From the NCBI GenBank assembly GCA_021782295.1, contig JAJXVC010000092.1, forward strand, positions 1-7,440: a DNA stretch of 7,440 bases, written 5' to 3'. Each line of letters begins with the position of its first letter. Positions within the stretch are counted from its first letter, which is position 1. A program made the translations under genes and the position numbers. This DNA comes from a bacterium (GTDB lineage: Bacteria > Eremiobacterota > Eremiobacteria > Baltobacterales > Baltobacteraceae). This document shows positions 1 through 7,200 of the stretch, piece by piece. A model generated the notes under the pieces. The model had not been told where the DNA came from, made no database searches, and worked only from the letters and a program-made list of their open reading frames with translations.

Positions 1-80
1 ACGAGACGCTTGCCAGCGGACTCCTCACGCTCGAGGGCGTCGAGATTTTGCGGTTGCCGGCGATGGGAGAGAAACGATGA
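1..80 (+). CDS. C-terminal end of a probable DUF190 protein (5' end outside window)
   Basis: Reading from base 3 gives an open frame of 25 codons ending at the TGA at 78-80; the start lies upstream of the window. The tail contains GLLTLEGVEILRL, which resembles the usual C-terminus of DUF190 (PF02641) proteins, where a 'G-L-[IV]-T-L-E-x-V-E-[IV]' strand closes a small ferredoxin-like domain. DUF190 genes are often found directly next to crcB. Here the stop overlaps the crcB start as ATGA, which indicates translational coupling in one operon. The biochemical role of DUF190 is not settled; a part in fluoride handling or its regulation is inferred from neighbourhood only. With so few residues visible, the family call rests on this motif plus context. 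Confidence 0.6.
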   Translation, partial: ETLASGLLTLEGVEILRLPAMGEKR

Positions 81-466
81 ACCTGAAGGCGATTCTCGCG
101 GTCGCGTTGGGCGGCGGCGTCGGTTCGGCGTTGCGCTACATCGTGAACTTCGTCGTCGTCGCACGCGTCGGGCCGGGTTTCCCGTTCGGCACGCTGCTTA
201 TTAATATTACCGGGAGCTTACTGATCGGCGTCGTCGCCGAGTTGGCAGCGACATCCTCGTTGGGAATGACGCCCCTGCTGCGTCTCTTCCTCGCCGTCGG
301 CGTACTCGGCGGTTACACGACGTTCTCAACCTTTGCCTTCGATACCGTGACCTTGGTTGGGGATCGGACGATCGGTCTTGCGACGATGTATGTACTCGCA
401 AGCGTTTCGCTCGGTGTTCTTGCTGCTTTTGCCGGGCAGGTGCTCGTGCGCTTGGCGATGCGCTAG
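77..466 (+). CDS. crcB: Fluoride ion channel CrcB/Fluc
   Basis: A 129-residue inner-membrane protein of the CrcB/Fluc family (PF02537). These proteins form dual-topology dimers that export fluoride and protect enolase and pyrophosphatase from it. The length is normal for the family. Four hydrophobic segments are visible at roughly residues 3-28, 36-57, 66-90 and 98-125. Family motifs in order: GGGVGSALRY at 12-21, FPFGTLLINITGSLLIG at 35-51 with the pore Asn at 43, and GGYTTFSTF at 78-86 with the Phe pair 83/86 and the Thr/Ser track that line the fluoride path and central sodium site. The start ATG overlaps the stop of the preceding DUF190-like gene, and GGGAGAG at 65-71 gives a well-spaced ribosome binding site. 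As a single full-length copy it would act as a homodimer. No fluoride riboswitch can be seen, because any leader would lie upstream of the first gene, outside the window. Confidence 0.97.
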   Translation: MNLKAILAVALGGGVGSALRYIVNFVVVARVGPGFPFGTLLINITGSLLIGVVAELAATSSLGMTPLLRLFLAVGVLGGYTTFSTFAFDTVTLVGDRTIGLATMYVLASVSLGVLAAFAGQVLVRLAMR

Positions 467-482
467 GCGGGACGGCGGCTTT

Positions 483-499
483 GCGCGTTTTTTACGCGC
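483..499 (+). terminator. Short GC hairpin after crcB, possible weak terminator
   Basis: GCGCGT (483-488) and ACGCGC (494-499) form a 6-bp stem around a loop of five T, 16 bp after the crcB stop. There is no T-run after the stem, so it is not a standard intrinsic terminator. It could be a weak terminator, an mRNA-stabilising 3' end or chance. Confidence 0.25.
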
Positions 500-562
500 C
501 GGGAGCAACGCTAAATTCGCGTAGTGAGTTATGGTGCGAGGTTTCCCTAAGAAGGAGCAGTC

Positions 563-937
563 ATGCACGATAATGATTTGATCGAACGCGTTGAGGCAAT
601 GAGCGCACGCGAGATCGACGGGTTGCCCGTCGGCGTTATTACGTTAGGGCTCGACGGAATGATTCGGCGTTACAATCGCACCGAGGCGGAGATGGCGCGC
701 CTCGACCAGAGATCGCAGGTAGGGCGAAACTTCTTTACCGAGGTCGCTCCCTGCACTGCGAATCCGGAGTTTCAGGGACGCTTTACGGCCCTCGCCGCGA
801 AGTCGAGCGGCGGTATCGAGACCTTCGACTACACCTTCCGTTTTGCTTGGGGCGCGCAGCGCGTGCACATTACGTTCATACACAAAGCGGGTCGCGACGA
901 TGTCGACGTGCTGGTGACGCGGATGTCTGCCGAATAA
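563..937 (+). CDS. Photoactive yellow protein-like single PAS-domain protein
   Basis: A 124-residue stand-alone PAS protein, the same size as Halorhodospira PYP (125). PYP is a cytosolic blue-light sensor that carries p-coumaric acid on a Cys thioester. Compared from memory with PYP, the first 64 residues align without gaps at an offset of 5: IDGL (18-21), DG (31-32), YN (37-38), E41, GRNFF (54-58), VAPCT (61-65), PEF (68-70). Thus Y37, E41 and C64 match PYP Tyr42, Glu46 and Cys69, the phenolate hydrogen-bond donors and the chromophore-binding Cys. YTF at 90-92 matches PYP 94-96 after a one-residue insertion. Differences: PYP Thr50 is Ala45, Arg52 is Leu47, Tyr98 is Phe94 and Met100 is Trp96, so colour and photocycle should be altered if a chromophore binds. 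AAGGAG at 552-557 supports the ATG start. No output domain is attached, and no chromophore-synthesis gene (tyrosine ammonia lyase, coumarate ligase) is in the window. It could instead be a PYP-fold PAS sensor for another ligand. Confidence 0.87.
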   Translation: MHDNDLIERVEAMSAREIDGLPVGVITLGLDGMIRRYNRTEAEMARLDQRSQVGRNFFTEVAPCTANPEFQGRFTALAAKSSGGIETFDYTFRFAWGAQRVHITFIHKAGRDDVDVLVTRMSAE

Positions 938-971
938 CCGGCGCGATTCGTGAAGTTTTGAACAATATTTG

Positions 972-997
972 AGGCCGCGCTCGCAGGAGCGCGGCCT
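972..997 (+). terminator. Perfect 11-bp stem hairpin, probable terminator of the PYP-like gene
   Basis: AGGCCGCGCTC (972-982) pairs exactly with GAGCGCGGCCT (987-997) around a 4-base loop, 34 bp after the stop at 935-937. The downstream tail (TTCATT) is only weakly T-rich. Its stability and place between genes favour an intrinsic terminator that isolates the PYP-like gene from the operon downstream. It also lies inside the longest possible 5' extension of the next reading frame, which argues against that extension being translated. Confidence 0.6.
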
Positions 998-1040
998 TCA
1001 TTCGAGGACTCCCTGGGCAAGAATCATGACGCTCTTCTCG

Positions 1041-1046
1041 AGGAGG
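1041..1046 (+). promoter_or_regulatory. Consensus ribosome binding site selecting TTG start at 1053
   Basis: A full AGGAGG lies 6 bases before the TTG at 1053. The in-frame ATG at 1026 has only GAGGA at 1004-1008, 17 bases away, which is too far to be effective. The TTG start also begins a textbook signal peptide. Confidence 0.65.
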
Positions 1047-1052
1047 TTCTCG

Positions 1053-4000
1053 TTGTCTCGCACATCCGTACGCTGGGCGCTCGCCGCTACAGCCCTTTTT
1101 GCACTTAGTCTTCCCTCGTTCGCGCGCGCCGCGGGCGCGTCGAGCGCCTCACCCGCCACGAGCGCGGTGAAGGCGACGCCGAAGCCCACGCCCACGCCGA
1201 CTCCCCCGCCGCCATACAAGCAAATGCATTGGCGCGCGATCGGCCCCGCAGCCGGAGGCGGGCGCGTGACCTCCGTTGCCGGCTCAGCAACGAACGTGAA
1301 GCTCTATTACGTCGGCTCTGCCGGCGGTGGGGTTTGGAAGACGATCAACGGCGGCTTCACCTGGACGCCGGTCTTCGCGAATCAGAAGGTCGCCGCAATC
1401 GGTGCGGTGACGATCGATCCCAGCAACAATAATACGGTGTGGGTTGGAACCGGAGAGAGCAATCCTCGCAACGACGTCAGCTACGGCGACGGACTCTATA
1501 AATCGACGAACGGCGGCATGACCTGGAAACTGGTCGGGCTCAAGGGCGTTCGTTCGATCTCGCGCATCGTCGTCGATCCGAAGGACGGCAACCACGTGGT
1601 GGTCGCGGCATTCGGCGACCCCTATCGGAACAGCGTTCATCGCGGCGTCTACGTCACGTTCGACGGCGGAAAGACCTGGAAGAAGACGCTCTATCTCGCG
1701 CCGGATAGCGGAGCGAGCGATCTGGCAATGGTGCCAAGCGACCCGAACGTCGTCTATGCCGGGATGTGGGAGTTCCGTCGCAAACCGTGGACCTTCCGCA
1801 GCGGCGGTCCGAACGACGGGCTCTACAAATCGACCGACGGTGGGAAGACGTGGACGAAACTCGTCGGCAACGGCTTGCCGAACGGGATCACGGGACGCAT
1901 CGGTCTCGCCGTTTCGCAGAGCGATCCGAATTACGTCTATGCGCTCATCGAAGCAGCGCACGGAATTCTCTGGCGCAGCGAAAACGCGGGCAAGAGCTGG
2001 AAGATGGTCAGCGATAACACGCTCGTCGACCAGCGTCCGTTCTATTTCACGCACATCGCCGTCGATCCGAAGAATCCGAAGAAAGTCTATGCCGTTTCGG
2101 AGATGACCTCGGTCTCCACCAATGCCGGCAAGACGTTCCACCCGATCGCGCTTGCGGTTCACGTCGATTATCATGCGATTTGGATTGCTCCGAACGATCC
2201 ATCGCGTATCATGCTCGGCGAAGACGGCGGGTACGCCCTCACCGTCGATGGCGGAGCGAATTGGTTCTTCTCGAAGAATCTTCCGATTGCGCAGATCTAT
2301 CACGTCGGGCTCTCTAACGAGAATCCGTATGAAGTCTGCGCGGGCCTCCAAGACAACAACGCGTTCTGCGCGCGGGAGAACTCACTCGATCCCAGCGGGC
2401 TGCTCAACAAATATTGGAAGGTGAGCGTCGGTGGCGACGGTGAGTGGTCGGTCCCCGATCCCTCCAACCCAAATTACATTTGGAGTGACTCGGAGAACGG
2501 CTCCGTCGTCGTGTGGAATAAGAAAACGCAGGACCAATGGTCGGCGCAACCCTACATTCAGGGTGTCAAAGAACAGTACGACCTGCGCACGAGCAAATAT
2601 CGCTTCAATTGGGATTCTCCGATTGCTTTTGCACCGTGGAATCCGCATATCGCTTGGGTCGGCGGCGACGTCGTCTTCCAGAGCACCGATCGCGGCAAGA
2701 GCTTCAAGGTCATTAGCCCCGATCTTACCTTAAATATGAAGGCGCACCAGATTCCCTCGGGCGGCCCGATTACGCATGACGTTTCGGGAGCGGAGTATAG
2801 CGATACGCTGCTCGATATCGAAGGCTCTCCGGTTCGCAAGGGCGAGATCTGGACCGGCGCCGACGACGGCGTCATCGGCCTTACGCTCGATGGTGGAAAG
2901 CATTGGAAGAAGATGCTGATTCCCGGCGTGCCGCCGTACGGTCGCGTCGAAACGGTTGCCCCGTCGCCGTTCAACGCCGCAACCGCCTATGTCTCGATCG
3001 ATCGCCATCGCTCCGGCGATTATAAACCGTACGTTTTTGTAACGCATAACTACGGAAAGACCTGGAGTTCGATTGCGAGCAATCTTCCGAAGAACGTCTT
3101 CGTCCGGACGATCCGCCCCGACATTAAAAACTCGTCGATTCTCTACCTCGGTAACGAAACGGGCATCTTCATCTCGTTCAACGATGGAAAGAGTTGGAAG
3201 AGCTTTAAGAACGGCATGCCGACGGTTTCGGTTCGCGATATCCGCATGCAGCCGACGTTCGACGATCTCGTCGTCGCAACGCACGGGCGTTCGATCTATA
3301 TCATGGACGACATGACTCCGATCCAGCAACTCGCTCGCGCGAAAGCTGCCGGCGGACGGTTCTTCCCGGTTCGTGTCTCCTATCAATACACGCTACACGA
3401 AAACGACGAAGGCACCTACACCGATTACGTCGGTAATAACCCGCCCTTCGGCACCATCTTCGACTACTATCAGAAAACGGCGAACGCAAAAACCCCGCCG
3501 ACCCTGCAAATCTTCAACGCTCGCGGGCAGTTAATGCGTTCGATCTCCGGCACCCATAAAGTCGCCGGGAAAGCGAAATCGCGCATGCCCAATGCCGTTG
3601 GTCTCAACCGCTATGTGTGGGATTGGGGCACCAACGGGGTCGCACTGTGGAAGGGCGCGGCGAAGAAATCGTACCAAGGCTTCCCTGAGGGGCCGGCGGT
3701 GCCGCCGGGTACCTATACCGCGAAGCTCACCTTCGACGGGAAGACCTACACGCGTCGATTTGTCGTAAAACCCGACCCGCGCTCGAAGTTTACGCAGGCC
3801 GATTACAACCGATCCTTTGCCTTCGCGATGAAGTACGAGGTGATGTTCGGCAAGATCGACACGATGCTCAATAACCTCGATGCATTGAAGAAGCAACTCG
3901 CTGCTGCGAAAAAAGCCGCTACTGCGAAGAAAGCAACGGCTGTGCTTCCCGCAATCGCCGATCTCTCCGGTAGTCGTCGCGGAATGTTCAATATTCTGAC

Positions 4001-4250
4001 GGCGAACTATCAAAACGATGAGGACTCCATCGAGCGTCCGGGTGCGCTGCGCGAAGATTTCGAGCAGCTCTACTACTACGCTCAAGGGCTCATCACGCCG
4101 CCGACGGTTGCCTTCGCGCACCGCCTCGACGGAAAATATGCTCGAGCAATCGGGCAGTATAACGCCTTCGTCGGAATGATTCCCGCGCTGCAAGCGAAGA
4201 TGAAAGCAGCCGGTATGAAACCGATCGCAGGCATCGGTACCGTTCACTAA
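1053..4250 (+). CDS. Secreted Asp-box (BNR/sortilin-like) beta-propeller protein, copy 1
   Basis: 1065 residues from the TTG start; an ATG at 1026 would add nine residues. A signal peptide covers about 1-26 (basic start, ALAATALFALSL core, ARA cleavage motif). A Pro/Thr/Lys linker runs to 54. Eleven Asp-box repeats of the [ST]-x-[DN]-x-G-x-[ST]-[WF] type then begin near residues 96, 150, 201, 259, 308, 354, 396, 543, 610, 663 and 707, as expected for a large sortilin/VPS10-type or paired propeller. GTGESNPRNDVS and RKPWTFRSGGPNDGLYKSTDGG are recognisable signatures of the roughly 1000-residue family often labelled 'glycosyl hydrolase' or 'VPS10 domain-containing'. An Ig-like strand region spans about 850-910 (NRYVWDW to KPDPR), followed by Ala/Lys-rich helices and the NYQNDEDSI motif near 985. 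The only two Cys of the whole protein are 429 and 439. I see no sialidase catalytic motif, so no enzyme activity is assigned; a binding or scaffold role outside the cytoplasm is an inference. It is followed after 25 bp by its paralogue. Confidence 0.88.
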   Translation: MSRTSVRWALAATALFALSLPSFARAAGASSASPATSAVKATPKPTPTPTPPPPYKQMHWRAIGPAAGGGRVTSVAGSATNVKLYYVGSAGGGVWKTINGGFTWTPVFANQKVAAIGAVTIDPSNNNTVWVGTGESNPRNDVSYGDGLYKSTNGGMTWKLVGLKGVRSISRIVVDPKDGNHVVVAAFGDPYRNSVHRGVYVTFDGGKTWKKTLYLAPDSGASDLAMVPSDPNVVYAGMWEFRRKPWTFRSGGPNDGLYKSTDGGKTWTKLVGNGLPNGITGRIGLAVSQSDPNYVYALIEAAHGILWRSENAGKSWKMVSDNTLVDQRPFYFTHIAVDPKNPKKVYAVSEMTSVSTNAGKTFHPIALAVHVDYHAIWIAPNDPSRIMLGEDGGYALTVDGGANWFFSKNLPIAQIYHVGLSNENPYEVCAGLQDNNAFCARENSLDPSGLLNKYWKVSVGGDGEWSVPDPSNPNYIWSDSENGSVVVWNKKTQDQWSAQPYIQGVKEQYDLRTSKYRFNWDSPIAFAPWNPHIAWVGGDVVFQSTDRGKSFKVISPDLTLNMKAHQIPSGGPITHDVSGAEYSDTLLDIEGSPVRKGEIWTGADDGVIGLTLDGGKHWKKMLIPGVPPYGRVETVAPSPFNAATAYVSIDRHRSGDYKPYVFVTHNYGKTWSSIASNLPKNVFVRTIRPDIKNSSILYLGNETGIFISFNDGKSWKSFKNGMPTVSVRDIRMQPTFDDLVVATHGRSIYIMDDMTPIQQLARAKAAGGRFFPVRVSYQYTLHENDEGTYTDYVGNNPPFGTIFDYYQKTANAKTPPTLQIFNARGQLMRSISGTHKVAGKAKSRMPNAVGLNRYVWDWGTNGVALWKGAAKKSYQGFPEGPAVPPGTYTAKLTFDGKTYTRRFVVKPDPRSKFTQADYNRSFAFAMKYEVMFGKIDTMLNNLDALKKQLAAAKKAATAKKATAVLPAIADLSGSRRGMFNILTANYQNDEDSIERPGALREDFEQLYYYAQGLITPPTVAFAHRLDGKYARAIGQYNAFVGMIPALQAKMKAAGMKPIAGIGTVH
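1176..1214 (+). repeat. Pro/Thr/Lys low-complexity linker coding sequence in copy 1
   Basis: Thirteen codons (residues 42-54) encode TPKPTPTPTPPPP from C-rich DNA with repeated CCCACG units. The linker sits between the signal peptide and the first propeller blade. The paralogue lacks it entirely, going from its signal peptide to the shared domain within a few residues. Such linkers usually act as extended tethers; that role is inferred here. Confidence 0.8.
1338..3197 (+). repeat. Array of eleven Asp-box motifs in copy 1
   Basis: Nine-codon motifs start at 1338, 1500, 1653, 1827, 1974, 2112, 2238, 2679, 2880, 3039 and 3171. Examples are KSTNGGMTW, VTFDGGKTW, KSTDGGKTW and LTLDGGKHW. Spacing is mostly 42-67 residues, about one blade each. 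A 147-residue gap between the seventh and eighth boxes holds the QDN segment and the Cys pair, and may contain blades that have lost the box or an inserted loop. Confidence 0.88.
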
Positions 4251-4263
4251 CGCCCGTAACAAC

Positions 4264-4268
4264 GGAGG
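4264..4268 (+). promoter_or_regulatory. Ribosome binding site selecting GTG start at 4276
   Basis: GGAGG lies 7 bases before the GTG at 4276, inside the 25-bp gap after copy 1. It fixes the start of copy 2 at the beginning of a clear signal peptide and shows that the second gene is initiated independently within a shared transcript. Confidence 0.75.
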
Positions 4269-4275
4269 AAAAGAA

Positions 4276-7200
4276 GTGAAAATACGGTTTCTAGCGTTGG
4301 GTGCGCTGCTTGTCGCCGGAAGTATCCTTCCGGCGGCGGCAGCGACCGCCCCATATGCGCGGATGAAATGGAGAGAGATCGGTCCGGCGATCACCGGCGG
4401 CCGCGTCTCTTCGGTGGCGGGGACGGCGCAGAACGCCGATCTCTACGTTATCGGCACAGCAGGCGGCGGCGTTTGGAAAAGTTCCAACGGCGGCGCAACC
4501 TGGAAACCGATTTTCACGAAAGAACCGACCGGCGCGATCGGAGCGGTCGCTATCGATCCTACCAATCAAAATGTTCTTTGGGTCGGGACCGGCGAGAGCA
4601 ACCCACGCAACGATGTCTCGTTCGGAACCGGCCTCTATAAAAGCACGAACGGCGGCAAGACGTGGGAGCGAGTCGGCCTGGCGCTGACGCGGCAAATCTC
4701 GCGCATCGCCGTCGATCCGAAGAACCCGCAGCACGTCGTCGTCGGCGCCTCCGGCGATCCGTATGCTGATTCCGTCCATCGCGGCGTCTACGTCACCTTC
4801 GACGGTGGAAAGACCTGGACGAAATCGCTCTACATCGGTCCCAGCAGTGGAGCGAGCGATATTGCGATGGATCCCGCCGATCCGAACGTCGTTTACGCGG
4901 GGATGTGGCAGTTCCGTCGCAAGCCCTGGACCTTCCATTCCGGCGGCCCCAATGACGGGATATATAAATCGACCGACGGCGGAAAGAGCTGGAAAAAACT
5001 GGTCGGGAACGGGCTTCCGACAGGTTACGAAGGGCGTATTGGGCTCGCCATCGCGCAGAGTAATCCGTCGCGCGTCTACGCTCTGATCGAAGCGAAGGGT
5101 GGAATCCTTTGGCGGAGCGACGATGCGGGCGCGCATTGGAAAATGATGACCGATAACACGTTGGTCGATCAGCGTCCCTTCTATTTCACGCATATCGCCG
5201 TCGATCCTAAGAATGAAAATCGCGTTTACGGCGTTTCGGAGATGCTCTCGGTCAGCACCGACGGCGGGAAGAAATTCAAACGAATCGCCAAAGGCGTACA
5301 TGTCGATTACCACGCCATCTGGATCGCGCCGAATAACGGGAAACGTATCATCGTCGGTGAGGACGGCGGCTATGCCTTGACGCTCGACGGCGGCAAAGCA
5401 TGGTCGTACGCGCGCAACCTTCCCATCGGTCAGGTCTACCACGTCGGTCTTTCCAACGGCAATCCGTATTTGGTCTGCGGCGGCTGGCAGGATAACAGCG
5501 GCTGGTGCGGTCCCTCGAATTCGCGCGATCGCCAAGGAATTAAAAATCGCCGTTGGTTCCAAGTCGTCGGCGGTGACGGCATGTGGGCGGTTCCCGATCC
5601 GAGCAACGCGAACGATGTCGTCGCCGATCTCGAGGACGGATACGTCAACGTCTTCAATCGTCACGCACGGCTCTTCCGCTTTATCAATCCCTACTTCGAA
5701 CCGGGGCTCTCGATCTTCGATCTCAACAAGCGTCCTTATCGCTTTAACTGGGATTCTCCAATCGCTTTCGCGCCGTGGAATGGGCATGTGCTGTGGTACG
5801 GCGGTAACGTCGTCTTCCAAAGCACCGATCTCGGCCAAACGTGGCATCCAATCAGCCCCGATCTCACGCGCAACATCAAAGCGCATCAGATGCCGGCCGG
5901 CGGACCGCTCGCGCACGATGTCTCGGGCGCGGAGTATAGCGATACGATTCTCGATATCGAAGGCTCGACGGTCGCACGCGGCGAGATTTGGGTCGGCACG
6001 GACGACGGACTCGTCCAGCTCACGCGAGACGGCGGCAAGCATTGGCAGAACGTCACCCCGGTCGGCGCACCGAAATTCGCGCGCGTCGAAACCGTGGCTC
6101 CCTCCGCACTCGATCCTGCGACGGCGTACGCTTCGTTCGACGACCATCGCATGGGCGATTATGCGCCGTATCTCTACGTTACGCACAACTACGGAAAATC
6201 GTGGACGAAAATCGTTAACGGTTTGCCGACGAATATCTATACGCGGACGATTCGTCCGGATATCCATAATAAGAACCTGGTCTTTGCCGGAAATGAAGAA
6301 GGGCTCTTCATCAGCTTTAACGGCGGTGGAACCTGGAAGCCGTTTTCATTGAACGTCCCGGCGGTTTCGGTTCGCGATATCCGCATTCAACCGACCTTCG
6401 ACGATTTGGTGATCGGCACGCATGGTCGCGGAATCTGGATCCTCGACGATATCGCCGCGCTCCAGAATCTTCCGACGGCGCAGGCGCAAGGGGCGATGCT
6501 CTTTCCGGTGCGCACCGCATACGAATACATCATGCATAGCAACGATGAAAATCTCTACACGCGCTATGCAGCGAAAAACCCGCCGAACGGAGCGATCCTG
6601 GATTTCTACCAGAAGGCGCCGCAGAAAAAAGCTCCGGTTATCCAGGTGCTCGATTCGCGAGGGCGAGTGATTCGTACGATATCGGGCAGCATCAAGATCG
6701 GAAAGAAGAAGATCTTGCTCGTTCCCAATAAAGCCGGCATCAATCGCGTTGTCTGGGATTTTCGCGAGAACGGCGTTCCCCGTTGGATGGGTGCCGCGCG
6801 CAAAGCGTATCGCGGGCCGAAGGAAGGGCTGACGGTTCTTCCGGGGCGCTATACCGCGCGCGTTGTCCTCAACGGGCACACGTACACGCAGTCGTTTCAG
6901 GTGAAGGGCGATCCGCAGACACCCTATACGCTCGCTCAAATGCGCGCGGGATATCTAATCGGGAAGCACTTCCTCGATATGTCCGGAAAGATTAACGTGG
7001 TGCTTAATGCGCTCGATGCCCAGAACGTAGCCTTGCAGAAGGCCTACGCAATAGCGCGTTCGGCAGATAACGCTCCGCGGTTAGCGGCGCTATCTGCCGC
7101 GATGAAGCGTCGCGATACGATTTTTGCGACATTTACCGCGAATTACCAGAACGACGAAGATTCCATTCAGCGTCCGGGAGCGCTACGAGAAGCGATTCCC

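Noticed and set aside
10..204. An open frame of 64 codons overlapping the start of crcB
   Set aside because: Arg-rich shadow frame without a ribosome site. The frame from base 3 fits DUF190 and couples to crcB through ATGA.
467..562. A fluoride riboswitch or clear sigma-70 promoter between crcB and the PYP-like gene
   Set aside because: Fluoride riboswitches precede fluoride genes, and this gap lies after crcB. Candidate boxes such as TTTACG (491) and TAAATT (512) do not have correct spacing.
938..1052. A promoter for the Asp-box operon around TTTTGAACAATATTT (956-970)
   Set aside because: The AT-rich patch is suggestive of a -10 region, but no -35 box stands at 16-18 bp upstream, so I do not call it.
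4291..6267. A 658-codon open frame on the minus strand opposite copy 2
   Set aside because: It lies wholly within the well-supported Asp-box gene. Its product is Arg/Asp/Ile-rich with recurring RIDGD-type strings that are the reverse reading of the repeat codons, and it matches no family. Copy 1 has similar antisense frames at 1284-2351 and 3531-4394, as expected from shared codon bias.
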